From Coprobacter secundus (GTDB lineage: Bacteria; Bacteroidota; Bacteroidia; Bacteroidales; Coprobacteraceae), in assembly GCA_000803105.1 (NCBI GenBank), contig JTDA01000001.1:310001-374000 (forward strand): 64,000 nt of DNA, written 5' to 3'. Below, in pieces: positions 1 through 8,989 of this stretch. The first letter of the stretch is position 1. Every line of letters starts with the position of its first letter. A program made the translations under genes and the position numbers. Below the pieces are notes generated by a model. The model did not search any database, was not told the DNA's origin, and was given only the letters and a program-made list of their open reading frames with translations.

Positions 1-1918
1 CTTTAAATGCCATCTTATAACCTAAATCCTTGATATCATCCAAGAACTGGGCAGCACGAGTTACACCACATACTTTGATAACGTTACCGATAATATCACG
101 AAGAGATTTCTTGGAAAGTATCTCATTAATATATCCTACTTCTGCTGGTACAATCTCATTTACAAGAACACGCCCCACTGATGTTTCGCGAAGAACTTCT
201 ACGATATTGCCGTTTTCATCCAAGTCTTTTACCATCACCTTCACTTTCGAGTGAAGTGTAACCTTGCCCTCGTTATAAGCTATCTCAGCCTCTTCCGGGC
301 CATAGAATACAAGGCCTTCGCCTTTAGCTCCCGGACGAAGTTTCGTAATATAGTACAATCCTAATACCATATCCTGAGAAGGTACGGTGATAGGTGCACC
401 ATTAGCCGGATTAAGAATATTATGAGCCCCCAACATCAACATCTGAGCCTCAAGAATAGCTTCATTACCCAATGGCAAGTGTACAGCCATCTGGTCACCA
501 TCGAAGTCAGCGTTAAATGCCGTACATGCCAATGGATGTAACTGTATAGCTTTACCCTCAATCATTTTGGGCTGGAACGCCTGAATACCCAAACGGTGCA
601 ACGTCGGTGCACGGTTCAACAACACAGGGTGACCTTTCATTACATGTTCAAGAATATCCCAAACGACCGGCTCCTTGCGATCGACAATCTTCTTGGCCGA
701 CTTCACGGTCTTTACAATACCGCGTTCGATTAGTTTCCGTATAACAAAAGGCTTATATAATTCGGCAGCCATATTCTTAGGCAAACCGCACTCATGCATT
801 TTAAGTTCGGGACCTACGACGATAACCGAACGAGCCGAGTAGTCGACACGTTTACCCAATAAGTTCTGACGGAAACGTCCTTGTTTTCCTTTCAAACTAT
901 CAGACAAAGATTTCAAGGGACGATTTGCATCCGTCTTGACCGCACTCGATTTACGAGAATTATCCAATAACGAATCGACAGCCTCCTGAAGCATACGTTT
1001 TTCATTACGCAAAATAACTTCCGGAGCTTTGATTTCCATCAATCGTTTCAGACGGTTGTTACGTATGATAACACGACGATAAAGGTCATTCAAATCAGAT
1101 GTAGCGAAACGGCCTCCGTCCAGAGGAACAAGAGGGCGCAATTCGGGAGGAATCACCGGAACGACTTTCAGAATCATCCATTCAGGACGATTACGCATTT
1201 TCGATGCACGGAACGACTCTACCACTTGCAGACGCTTCAAAGCCTCACTTTTACGTTGTTGCGAACCATCTGTATTGGCACGATGACGCAGCTCATAAGA
1301 AAGTTCATCCAAATCAAGACGGGCTAATAAATCATAAATAGCCTCAGCACCCATTTTTGCAATAAACTTCTCGGGATCAGTATCATCAAGCAATTGATTG
1401 TCTTTAGGTAGATTATCAAGTACTTCCAGATATTCTTCTTCAGACAATAAGTCATAAACGGCCAAACTGTCTCTTTTTACCCCCGGCTGTATTACGACAT
1501 AACGCTCATAATAAATAATTGCATCAAGTTTCTTCGTAGGTAATCCGAGTAAATAACCGATTTTGTTGGGAAGAGAACGGAAATACCAGATATGAGCAAC
1601 TGGAACGACGAGCTGAATATGTCCCATCCGTTCGCGACGTACTTTCTTTTCCGTAACCTCAACACCACAACGGTCGCAGACAATGCCTTTATAACGAATA
1701 CGTTTGTATTTACCGCAATGGCATTCATAGTCTTTTACCGGACCGAATATACGTTCACAAAACAAACCGTCACGCTCAGGCTTGTATGTACGATAGTTGA
1801 TGGTTTCGGGTTTCAAGACTTCACCGCTCGAATTTTCCAAAATCTCTTCTGGAGATGCTAATCCGATTGAAATCTTTGAAAAGTTACTCTTTATCTTGTT
1901 ATCTTTTCTAAAAGCCAT
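1..1918 (-). CDS. rpoC: RNA polymerase beta' subunit, 5' part (cut by window edge)
   Basis: This is the N-terminal 639 codons of the beta' subunit, which with beta forms the catalytic core of RNA polymerase. The protein starts at the ATG complementary to 1916-1918 with MAFRKDNKIKSNFSKISIG. Around residues 67-90 there is the zinc-binding pattern CxCGKY...CDRCGVEV. The absolutely conserved catalytic motif NADFDGDQM lies at residues 469-477, so the three Mg-binding aspartates are D471, D473 and D475. The reading frame is open to the left edge, so the C-terminal part lies outside the window. It follows rpoB after 86 bp on the same strand and is presumably co-transcribed with it. The identification is certain; only the 3' end is missing. 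Confidence 0.98.
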   Translation of the reverse strand, partial: MAFRKDNKIKSNFSKISIGLASPEEILENSSGEVLKPETINYRTYKPERDGLFCERIFGPVKDYECHCGKYKRIRYKGIVCDRCGVEVTEKKVRRERMGHIQLVVPVAHIWYFRSLPNKIGYLLGLPTKKLDAIIYYERYVVIQPGVKRDSLAVYDLLSEEEYLEVLDNLPKDNQLLDDTDPEKFIAKMGAEAIYDLLARLDLDELSYELRHRANTDGSQQRKSEALKRLQVVESFRASKMRNRPEWMILKVVPVIPPELRPLVPLDGGRFATSDLNDLYRRVIIRNNRLKRLMEIKAPEVILRNEKRMLQEAVDSLLDNSRKSSAVKTDANRPLKSLSDSLKGKQGRFRQNLLGKRVDYSARSVIVVGPELKMHECGLPKNMAAELYKPFVIRKLIERGIVKTVKSAKKIVDRKEPVVWDILEHVMKGHPVLLNRAPTLHRLGIQAFQPKMIEGKAIQLHPLACTAFNADFDGDQMAVHLPLGNEAILEAQMLMLGAHNILNPANGAPITVPSQDMVLGLYYITKLRPGAKGEGLVFYGPEEAEIAYNEGKVTLHSKVKVMVKDLDENGNIVEVLRETSVGRVLVNEIVPAEVGYINEILSKKSLRDIIGNVIKVCGVTRAAQFLDDIKDLGYKMAFK

Positions 1919-1951
1919 AAATTAAATTTATAAAGAGTTATAAGAATTTCA

Positions 1952-1989
1952 GTGTGTCAGTTTCTCTTTCAGAGAAATACTGACAACAC
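1952..1989 (-). other. Strong hairpin in the rpoB-rpoC intergenic region
   Basis: TGTCAG (1955-1960) pairs with CTGACA (1980-1985), and TTTCTCT (1961-1967) pairs with AGAGAAA (1971-1977), with a 3-nt loop and a 2-nt bulge. An outer GTG/CAC extends the stem. No T-run follows in the direction of transcription, so it does not look like an intrinsic terminator. An RNA-processing or stability element between rpoB and rpoC is a reasonable inference. Confidence 0.5.
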
Positions 1990-2004
1990 TTTTTCTAAGT
2001 TTAT

Positions 2005-5000
2005 TTATTCTAAATTGATGCTAAGACCAAGACCTCTCAACTCATGCAAAAGCACATTAAGAGACTCAGGAATACCAGGTGTAGGCATAGGTTCACCTTT
2101 TACAATGGCTTCATATGCTTTAGAACGTCCGACAACATCATCCGACTTAATTGTCAAAATCTCCTGTAAAACATGAGAAGCACCGAATGCCTCAAGAGCC
2201 CAAACCTCCATCTCTCCAAAACGCTGACCTCCAAACTGAGCTTTACCACCCAACGGCTGTTGCGTAATCAAAGAATAAGGACCTATCGAACGAGCATGCA
2301 TCTTGTCTTCAACCATGTGACCCAGTTTCAACATATAGATAACCCCTACCGTTGCCGGCTGGTCAAAACGTTCTCCGGTATGTCCATCATACAAATATGA
2401 TTTACCATAACGAGGCAGGCCTGCTTTGTCTGTCCATTCATTCAAATCATCAAGGCTTGCTCCGTCAAAAATAGGTGTTGCAAACTTTTCACCTAATTTT
2501 ACACCGGCCCATCCCAAAACAGTTTCAAAAATCTGTCCTAAGTTCATACGAGACGGCACACCCAGAGGGTTCAAAACGATATCAACCGGAGTTCCATCTT
2601 CCAAGAACGGCATATCTTCTTGACGAACAACGCGCGACACAATACCTTTGTTACCATGACGACCGGCCATCTTGTCACCTACGCTAATCTTACGTTTCTT
2701 GGCGATATACACCTTGGCCATTTGTACAATTCCTGAGGGCAATTCATCTCCAATCGAAATATCGAATTTCTTCCGACGAAGTTCTGCATCGATTTCCTTA
2801 TACTTTTTCAAGTAATTCATAATTGTAGCCCGTATCAATTCGTTCTTAGCCGTATCGGTAGTCCACTTACTTACTTGAATAGAGGTATAATCTATCTCGC
2901 TCAAAGCCTTTTGTGTAAATTTAGCTCCCTTGGCAATTATTTCTGCTCCCAGATAATCTTTTACTCCCTGAGACGTCTTGCCGTTGGTCAGTATCATCAA
3001 CTTTTCAATCAACAGGTCTTTGAGCTTGGCTTCTTTTTCTTCGTACTCTTCATCCAACTTAGGAAGAATAGCTTTATCACTTAGCTTAGACTTCTTTTTC
3101 TTAATAGCTCTTGAGAACAGATTGGTACCGATAACCACACCCTTTAATGAAGGAGTAGCTTTCAACGACGCATCTTTCACATCACCTGCTTTATCACCAA
3201 AGATTGCACGTAACAACTTTTCTTCCGGTGACGGGTCAGACTCTCCTTTAGGCGTAATCTTACCAATCATTATATCACCCGGATTTACGTGAGCCCCCAC
3301 ACGGATGATACCACGTTCGTCAAGGTCTTTTGTTGCTTCTTCACTCACATTAGGTATATCAGAAGTCAACTCTTCCATACCTCTCTTCGTCTCACGTACT
3401 TCCAAAGAATATTCATCTACGTGTACCGAAGTCAATATATCTTCACGAACTACACGTTCGTTAAGTACAATAGCATCCTCATAGTTATAACCTTTCCACG
3501 GCATAAACGCCACTTTCAGGTTTTTACCTAATGCTAATTCTCCGTTTTCGGTAGAATAACCTTCCGTCAAAATCTGTCCGGCAACTACCCGGTCTCCCTT
3601 ATGGCAGATAGGTCTCAAATCCACCGTAGTACTTTGGTTGGTCTTGCGGAACTTGGGAATAGTATATTCTTTAACCGAATCTTCAAAACTTACAAACTCT
3701 TCTTCCTCGGTACGGTCATAACGAATACGTATTGTCGTTGCATCAACAAATTCCACAACTCCTGCACCTTCGGCAGTAATCTGCGTACGAGAATCCCGAA
3801 TCAACTGACCTTCCAAACCGGTACCTACAACCGGAGCTTCGGTACGAAGCAACGGTACGGCCTGGCGCATCATGTTCGAGCCCATCAATGCACGGTTTGC
3901 ATCATCATGTTCAAGGAAAGGTATCAACGAAGCCGCAATGGATGCAATCTGCGTAGGAGAAACATCCATTAAGTTTACTTCCTCAGGAGCTACAATAGGG
4001 AAATCCGCATCCAAACGAGATTTTACTCTTGTACGAATAAATGTACCATCATCATTTAGCGGAGCATTACCCTGAGCAATAACCTTACCCTCCTCTACTT
4101 CAGCCGTCAAATATACAATACCATTTTCGGACAAATCAACTTTTCCATTTTCGACTTTACGATATGGAGTTTCGATAAATCCAAGGTCATTGATTTTTGC
4201 ATATACACAGAGTGAAGATATAAGACCGATATTCGGTCCCTCAGGAGTTTCAATAGGACACAAACGACCGTAATGTGTGTAATGTACGTCACGAACCTCA
4301 AATCCGGCACGCTCTCTCGACAAACCTCCAGGTCCCAAAGCCGACATACGACGTTTATGTGTCATTTCGGCCAAAGGATTTGTCTGGTCCATAAACTGAG
4401 ACAAAGCATTCGTTCCGAAGAATGTATTGATTACCGAAGAAATAGTCTTGGCATTAATCAAATCGATAGGAGTAAATACCTCATTGTCCCTAACGTTCAT
4501 ACGTTCACGTATTGTACGTGACATACGAGCCAGTCCGACACCGAACTGATTGTACAATTGTTCACCTACAGTTCTTACACGACGGTTACTCAAATGGTCG
4601 ATATCATCAACATCGGTCTTCGAATTAATCAACTCAATAAGATATTTGATAATCTCGATAATATCCTCTTTCGTCAAGACCTTTATATCGGCCGGAGTGG
4701 ACAGATTCAATTTTTTATTGATTCTATAACGTCCTACCTCACCCAAGTCATATCTCTTTTCAGAGAAGAATAAATTTGTAATTACTTCGCGAGCACTGGC
4801 ATCATCAGCCGGTTCAGCATTACGAAGTTGGCGATATATGTATAGCACTGCTTCTTTCTCCGAGTTACTGGAGTCTTTCTGCAATGTATTGTAAATAATC
4901 GAATAATCAGAAAGATTTCTTTCTTCCTTATGCAACAAGATATTGGATACTCCAGATTCAAGAATTTCTTCAATATGCTCTTCTTCCAGAACTGTTTCCC

Positions 5001-5817
5001 GATCGATGATAACCTCATTACGTTCGATAGAAACAACTTCTCCAGTATCTTCGTCCACAAAGTCTTCTACCCAGGTCTTCAACACACGGGCAGCCAAGCG
5101 CCGACCAACAGCTTTCTTAAGATTTGTCTTGTTTACCTTTACCTCCTCGGCAAGTCCGAAAATTTCGAGGATATCTTTATCACTCTCGAAACCGATAGCT
5201 CTCAACAAAGTTGTAACCGGCAATTTTTTCTTTCTGTCAATATAGGCATACATGACATTATTAATGTCGGTAGCAAACTCAATCCAAGAACCTTTAAAAG
5301 GAATAATACGAGCAGAATAGAGTTTCGTACCATTTGCATGCGTACTTTGTCCGAAGAAAACACCCGGAGAACGGTGCAGCTGAGACACTACGACACGTTC
5401 AGCACCATTTATAACGAATGTACCCTTCTCGGTCATGTAAGGAATCGGGCCAAGATACACATCCTGTATCACGGTATCGAAATCTTCGTGATCGGGATCT
5501 GTACAATACAACTTCAGTTTAGCCTTCAAGGGCACACTGTAAGTCAACCCTCTTTCGATACATTCATCGATAGTATATCTGGGCGGATCAATGTAATAAT
5601 CCAAAAATTCGAGGACAAAATTATTTCGGGTATCTGCAATCGGAAAATTTTCTGCAAACACCTTATACAAGCCCTCATTTTTTCTTTTTTCCGGGGGCGT
5701 ATCCAGTTGTAAGAAGTCTCGGAAAGACTTCAACTGCACTTCAAGAAAGTCCGGATATTGAAGCGGATTCTTGATTGAAGCAAAATTTACCCGTGGTTTA
5801 CCTATATTTGAAGACAT
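2005..5817 (-). CDS. rpoB: RNA polymerase beta subunit
   Basis: This is the full-length beta subunit of 1270 residues, the expected size for Bacteroidota. It forms half of the RNA polymerase active-site cleft and carries the rifampicin-binding pocket. Family motifs that can be read directly include GYNYEDAIVLNERVV, GDKMAGRHGNKGIVSRVV near the nucleotide-binding site, and the C-terminal EMEVWALEAFGASHVLQEIL. The start MSSNIGKPRVNF is the only plausible one. The gene lies between rplL and rpoC. A terminator-like hairpin just upstream suggests that rpoBC expression is tuned separately from the ribosomal protein genes. Several long open frames on the opposite strand are codon-bias shadows. Confidence 0.99.
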   Translation of the reverse strand: MSSNIGKPRVNFASIKNPLQYPDFLEVQLKSFRDFLQLDTPPEKRKNEGLYKVFAENFPIADTRNNFVLEFLDYYIDPPRYTIDECIERGLTYSVPLKAKLKLYCTDPDHEDFDTVIQDVYLGPIPYMTEKGTFVINGAERVVVSQLHRSPGVFFGQSTHANGTKLYSARIIPFKGSWIEFATDINNVMYAYIDRKKKLPVTTLLRAIGFESDKDILEIFGLAEEVKVNKTNLKKAVGRRLAARVLKTWVEDFVDEDTGEVVSIERNEVIIDRETVLEEEHIEEILESGVSNILLHKEERNLSDYSIIYNTLQKDSSNSEKEAVLYIYRQLRNAEPADDASAREVITNLFFSEKRYDLGEVGRYRINKKLNLSTPADIKVLTKEDIIEIIKYLIELINSKTDVDDIDHLSNRRVRTVGEQLYNQFGVGLARMSRTIRERMNVRDNEVFTPIDLINAKTISSVINTFFGTNALSQFMDQTNPLAEMTHKRRMSALGPGGLSRERAGFEVRDVHYTHYGRLCPIETPEGPNIGLISSLCVYAKINDLGFIETPYRKVENGKVDLSENGIVYLTAEVEEGKVIAQGNAPLNDDGTFIRTRVKSRLDADFPIVAPEEVNLMDVSPTQIASIAASLIPFLEHDDANRALMGSNMMRQAVPLLRTEAPVVGTGLEGQLIRDSRTQITAEGAGVVEFVDATTIRIRYDRTEEEEFVSFEDSVKEYTIPKFRKTNQSTTVDLRPICHKGDRVVAGQILTEGYSTENGELALGKNLKVAFMPWKGYNYEDAIVLNERVVREDILTSVHVDEYSLEVRETKRGMEELTSDIPNVSEEATKDLDERGIIRVGAHVNPGDIMIGKITPKGESDPSPEEKLLRAIFGDKAGDVKDASLKATPSLKGVVIGTNLFSRAIKKKKSKLSDKAILPKLDEEYEEKEAKLKDLLIEKLMILTNGKTSQGVKDYLGAEIIAKGAKFTQKALSEIDYTSIQVSKWTTDTAKNELIRATIMNYLKKYKEIDAELRRKKFDISIGDELPSGIVQMAKVYIAKKRKISVGDKMAGRHGNKGIVSRVVRQEDMPFLEDGTPVDIVLNPLGVPSRMNLGQIFETVLGWAGVKLGEKFATPIFDGASLDDLNEWTDKAGLPRYGKSYLYDGHTGERFDQPATVGVIYMLKLGHMVEDKMHARSIGPYSLITQQPLGGKAQFGGQRFGEMEVWALEAFGASHVLQEILTIKSDDVVGRSKAYEAIVKGEPMPTPGIPESLNVLLHELRGLGLSINLE

Positions 5818-5860
5818 TTAACAAATGGGATTAATTGAACTTAATTTAAATTATATACAC

Positions 5861-5919
5861 AAAAAGGTTAAGAGACCTCTTCCAGAAATCTCTTAACCAA
5901 AGTTCCTGATAATCAGGAA
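5861..5919 (-). terminator. Terminator-like hairpin between rplL and rpoB
   Basis: On the minus strand GGTTAAGAGA (5898-5889) pairs perfectly over 10 bp with TCTCTTAACC (5875-5866) and is followed by TTTTT (5865-5861), the layout of an intrinsic terminator. Just before it, next to the rplL stop codon, is a 17-nt palindrome TTCCTGATAATCAGGAA (5903-5919). Because rpoB and rpoC lie directly downstream without an obvious new promoter, this is best read as a partial terminator or attenuator. It would set the ratio of ribosomal protein to polymerase transcripts, as is known for the same junction in E. coli. Confidence 0.65.
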
Positions 5920-5923
5920 ATAC

Positions 5924-6295
5924 TTATTTAAGTTCAACTTCAGCGCCAGCTTCTTCTAATTGTTTTTTCAACGCTTCAGCTTCAGCTTTAGCAAGACCTT
6001 CTTTGATGTTGCTAGGAGCACCATCTACCATATCTTTAGCTTCTTTCAAGCCAAGACCGGTAAGTTCTTTTACTAATTTAACAACTGCTAATTTGTTAGC
6101 ACCAGCAGCTTTCAAAACAACATCGAAAGATGTTTTTTCTTCAGCAGCTGCACCAGCAGCAGCAGGAGCGGCAACAGCAACAGCTGCAGCAGCAGGTTCA
6201 ATACCATACTCATCTTTCAAAATCTGAGCAAGTTCGTTTACTTCTTTTACGGTCAGGTTTACTAATTGTTCTGCAAAAGCTTTTAAATCTGCCAT
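5924..6295 (-). CDS. rplL: 50S ribosomal protein L7/L12
   Basis: This is the 123-residue stalk protein of the large ribosomal subunit, which recruits translation GTPases and is present in several copies bound to L10. The N-terminal dimerisation domain (about residues 1-35) is followed by an Ala-rich hinge (about 36-52) and the conserved C-terminal domain with KTSFDVVLKAAG and LTGLGLKEAKDMVDGAP. It follows rplJ by 48 bp. Length and motifs are typical. Confidence 0.98.
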   Translation of the reverse strand: MADLKAFAEQLVNLTVKEVNELAQILKDEYGIEPAAAAVAVAAPAAAGAAAEEKTSFDVVLKAAGANKLAVVKLVKELTGLGLKEAKDMVDGAPSNIKEGLAKAEAEALKKQLEEAGAEVELK

Positions 6296-6343
6296 TTTTG
6301 TATGATTTAATTTGTTATTTTACTAATTCGTTTTTCTAAAAAA

Positions 6344-6862
6344 TTATCTTTCTGATAGAGTCTGCAATACTCCGTGAAGTTTAGAACCTCCCGATTGCAA
6401 TGCCGAAACAACGTTCTTAGCAGGCGATTGTAACAATGCGATAACATCGGCGATAAGTTCATTTTTGCTCTTAATAGCAACTAACGCATCTAATTGTTCA
6501 GCTCCGATATAGAAGCTTTCTTCAACATATGCAGCTTTGAAGTTCAACAAGTCAGAAGTAGATTTTCTAAACTCTTTGATCAACTTGGCCGGAGCGTTAC
6601 CTGTATTCGTAAACATTACTGCAGTCGAGCCTTTCAGACAATCATAAAGCGGAGTATAATCAGTATCGAGAGACTCCATAGCTTTGTGAAGCAAGGCATT
6701 CTTAACAACCAGTAATTTTATATCTTGCTTGAAGCATTCACGACGAAGAGCGCTTGTTTTCTCAGCGTTCAACGCAGCTGTTTCTGCCAAATAAAAATGA
6801 CTGTATTCTTTAAGAGTCGATGCAATCTGTTCTATAACTGTGCTTTTATCTTCCTTTCTCAT
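6344..6862 (-). CDS. rplJ: 50S ribosomal protein L10
   Basis: This is a 172-residue L10 protein, the base of the ribosomal stalk that binds 23S rRNA through its N-terminal domain and carries L7/L12 dimers on its C-terminal helix. The N-terminal MRKEDKSTVIEQIASTLKEY and the segment VVKNALLHKAMES match the family. It sits between rplA (11 bp upstream) and rplL, the universal order. No clear L10-type leader hairpin could be recognised in the short gap to rplA. Confidence 0.97.
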   Translation of the reverse strand: MRKEDKSTVIEQIASTLKEYSHFYLAETAALNAEKTSALRRECFKQDIKLLVVKNALLHKAMESLDTDYTPLYDCLKGSTAVMFTNTGNAPAKLIKEFRKSTSDLLNFKAAYVEESFYIGAEQLDALVAIKSKNELIADVIALLQSPAKNVVSALQSGGSKLHGVLQTLSER

Positions 6863-6873
6863 AATTCAATTTT

Positions 6874-7572
6874 TTAAATCTCATCAACTGATTTAGGCTC
6901 GATTTTAATACCCGGGCTCATTGTACTTGAAAGATAAACACTCTTAATATATGTACCTTTAGCAGCAGTCGGTTTCAGTTTAATCAAAGCAGAAACAAAT
7001 TCTTTTGCATTATCACGAATCTGATCAGCAGAGAAAGATACTTTACCTATAGAAGCATGTACAATACCATTCTTATCGACTTTAAAGTCAATCTTTCCTT
7101 GTTTTACTTCTTTTACAGCCTTAGCAACCTCGTTGGTAACAGTACCACTCTTAGGATTAGGCATCAAGCCACGAGGACCCAATACACGTCCTAAAGCACC
7201 GATTTTACCCATGATAGCAGGCATTGTTATAATAACGTCAATATCGGTCCAACCACCTTTGATTTTTTCGATATATTCGTCCAGCCCAACGTAGTCAGCT
7301 CCAGCTTCCTTAGCAGCGGTTTCCTGATCGGGAGTACAAAGTACCAATACCCGAGTCACTTTACCGGTACCATGAGGCAGAGAGACAACCCCTCTTACCA
7401 TCTGGTTAGCTTTACGTGGGTCTACGCCTAAACGTACATCAACATCAACAGAGGCATCAAATTTCGTATAAGTTATATCTTTTACCAACTGAGATGCTTC
7501 TTTGAGTGAATAGGCCTTCCCTGCTTCAATTTTGTCTAAAGCTAACTTTTGATTTTTTGTCAGTTTACCCAT
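6874..7572 (-). CDS. rplA: 50S ribosomal protein L1
   Basis: This is the 232-residue L1 protein of the mobile L1 stalk, next to the E site. The signature IMGKIGALGRVLGPRGLMPNP is present in the middle of the protein, together with DVRLGVDPRKANQMVRG near the N terminus. In many bacteria L1 also represses translation of the L11-L1 operon; no specific target structure could be identified here by eye. It is separated from rplK by 15 bp. Confidence 0.98.
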   Translation of the reverse strand: MGKLTKNQKLALDKIEAGKAYSLKEASQLVKDITYTKFDASVDVDVRLGVDPRKANQMVRGVVSLPHGTGKVTRVLVLCTPDQETAAKEAGADYVGLDEYIEKIKGGWTDIDVIITMPAIMGKIGALGRVLGPRGLMPNPKSGTVTNEVAKAVKEVKQGKIDFKVDKNGIVHASIGKVSFSADQIRDNAKEFVSALIKLKPTAAKGTYIKSVYLSSTMSPGIKIEPKSVDEI

Positions 7573-7587
7573 TTCAATTGAAGTTTA

Positions 7588-8031
7588 TTAGTTAATATCC
7601 GGGAATTCCCCACTTACGGTTATACCCATACTTCTAGCTGTACCAGCAACCATAGTCATCGCTGATTTCAAAGTAAAACAGTTCAAATCGACCATTTTGT
7701 CCTCAGCAATTGCTTTTACCTGATCCCAAGTGATTGATGCCACTTTTTTACGGTTAGGCTCTGCCGATCCACTCTTTTGTTTAGATGCTTCTAACAATTG
7801 AATGGCTACAGGAGGAGTCTTAACAATAAAATCGAAAGATTTATCGCTATAATAAGTGATAACGACAGGTAATACCTTTCCGGCTTTGTCTTGAGTGCGG
7901 GCATTGAATTGCTTGCAAAACTCCATAATATTAATCCCTTTAGAACCTAAAGCCGGTCCTACAGGGGGAGATGGGTTTGCTGCACCTCCTTTAATCTGTA
8001 ATTTGATCTGTCCAGCAATTTCTTTAGCCAT
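7588..8031 (-). CDS. rplK: 50S ribosomal protein L11
   Basis: This is a 147-residue L11 protein of the GTPase-associated centre that contacts EF-G and release factors. The proline-rich N-terminal segment NPSPPVGPALGSKGINIMEF and the C-terminal RSMGITVSGEFPDIN are diagnostic. It lies 66 bp downstream of nusG in the conserved secE-nusG-rplK-rplA order. The 66-bp gap (8032-8097) contains no obvious stem other than short direct repeats. Confidence 0.98.
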   Translation of the reverse strand: MAKEIAGQIKLQIKGGAANPSPPVGPALGSKGINIMEFCKQFNARTQDKAGKVLPVVITYYSDKSFDFIVKTPPVAIQLLEASKQKSGSAEPNRKKVASITWDQVKAIAEDKMVDLNCFTLKSAMTMVAGTARSMGITVSGEFPDIN

Positions 8032-8097
8032 TTTGATTTAATTTGATTTGTTATAAAACAACGTGGGGATAATGACAAGTGCGTAACACCACCTCCA

Positions 8098-8640
8098 TTA
8101 TTCCTTTTCTACTTGCATAAAGCCCAATTCGAGCGGAGTCTTACGCCCGAAAATTTTAACCATTACTTTCAACTTTTTCTTTTCGTTGTTTACTTCCTCA
8201 ATAATACCACTGAAACCATTGAACGGCCCGAATGTTACTTTTACGGTTTCTCCAACAAAATACGGAATGCTAATCTCTTCTCCTTGTTCCTGTAACTCGT
8301 CTACAGCACCCAACATACGTTTTACTTCAGCAGGTCTCAAAGGGTCGGGATTAGTCGTCCCTCCCAGAAAACCAATTACGTTTGTCGTATTACGCAAACG
8401 ATGAGACACCTCTCCGACGAGCGCTGCCTCTACAAAAACATAACCAGGATAAAGATTTCTTTCCTTAGTGACTTTCTTACCATTACGTACAGAATATACC
8501 TTCTCAGTAGGTATCAAAACCTGGGATACATATTCTCCAAGGTCAGTATTCTTGATTTCAGCATCAAGATATTCCTTTACCTTGCCCTCTTTTCCGCTAA
8601 TGGCACGCAATACATACCATCCTCTTTTTACCTCAGACAT
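8098..8640 (-). CDS. nusG: Transcription termination/antitermination factor NusG
   Basis: This 180-residue protein has the NGN domain (about residues 5-115, RGWYVLRAISGKEGKVKEYL then YPGYVFVEA) followed by a C-terminal KOW domain (about 127-175, VGETVKVTFGPFNGFSGIIEEV). NusG binds the RNA polymerase clamp and modulates pausing, Rho-dependent termination and coupling to the ribosome. It lies between secE (14 bp upstream) and rplK. Confidence 0.98.
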   Translation of the reverse strand: MSEVKRGWYVLRAISGKEGKVKEYLDAEIKNTDLGEYVSQVLIPTEKVYSVRNGKKVTKERNLYPGYVFVEAALVGEVSHRLRNTTNVIGFLGGTTNPDPLRPAEVKRMLGAVDELQEQGEEISIPYFVGETVKVTFGPFNGFSGIIEEVNNEKKKLKVMVKIFGRKTPLELGFMQVEKE

Positions 8641-8654
8641 TTTTTACCTCCCAA

Positions 8655-8849
8655 TTAGAATATTTTGCCGTAAATGAAATGCATAATATGGTCAAAACAT
8701 TGGTCCATCACAAATACTACCAAGGCTATGATTAGGGAAGCGAACATAACAACCACGGCACTATTGCTTAATTCGGACTTTGTCGGCCAAGAAACCTTAT
8801 AAACCAATTCGTTATAAGATTCTTTAATATTTGCAAGTATCTTTTTCAT
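8655..8849 (-). CDS. secE: Preprotein translocase subunit SecE
   Basis: This is a 64-residue single-span SecE. The amphipathic N-terminal helix ends in the conserved YNELVYKVSWPTKSEL, followed by one transmembrane helix (about residues 33-53, VVMFASLIIALVVFVMDQ). SecE clamps SecY in the inner-membrane translocon. The small size is normal for this phylum. It follows tRNA-Trp by 16 bp. Confidence 0.96.
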   Translation of the reverse strand: MKKILANIKESYNELVYKVSWPTKSELSNSAVVVMFASLIIALVVFVMDQCFDHIMHFIYGKIF

Positions 8850-8865
8850 TCTCTTTTTGAGTTTG

Positions 8866-8938
8866 CACGGGTCGAGAGACTCGAACTCCCGACACCTGGT
8901 TTTGGAGACCAGTGCTCTACCAACTGAGCTAGACCCGT
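8866..8938 (-). tRNA. tRNA-Trp (CCA anticodon)
   Basis: The cloverleaf has the acceptor stem ACGGGTC/GACCCGT, discriminator G73, the T loop GTTCGAGTC and anticodon CCA at 8905-8903. The 3' CCA tail is not encoded. The gene sits between tuf and secE, the same place as in many Bacteroidales. Confidence 0.96.
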
Positions 8939-8942
8939 ATAT

Positions 8943-8970
8943 CAGCCAGCTCCATAAAATGAGCCGGCTG
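8943..8970 (-). other. Hairpin between tuf and tRNA-Trp
   Basis: On the minus strand CAGCCGGCTC (8970-8961) pairs with GAGCTGGCTG (8952-8943) over 10 bp with one G-U pair and an 8-nt loop. No T-run follows, so it is more likely a processing or 3'-end stability hairpin for the tuf mRNA than an intrinsic terminator. Confidence 0.5.
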
Positions 8971-8989
8971 TAAACTATATCTATTTAGA

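Noticed and set aside
4930..5712. 260-codon open frame on the plus strand opposite rpoB
   Set aside because: It lies wholly within rpoB on the other strand, has no family resemblance, and is explained by codon bias of the real gene. The same holds for other long plus-strand frames over rpoB and rpoC.
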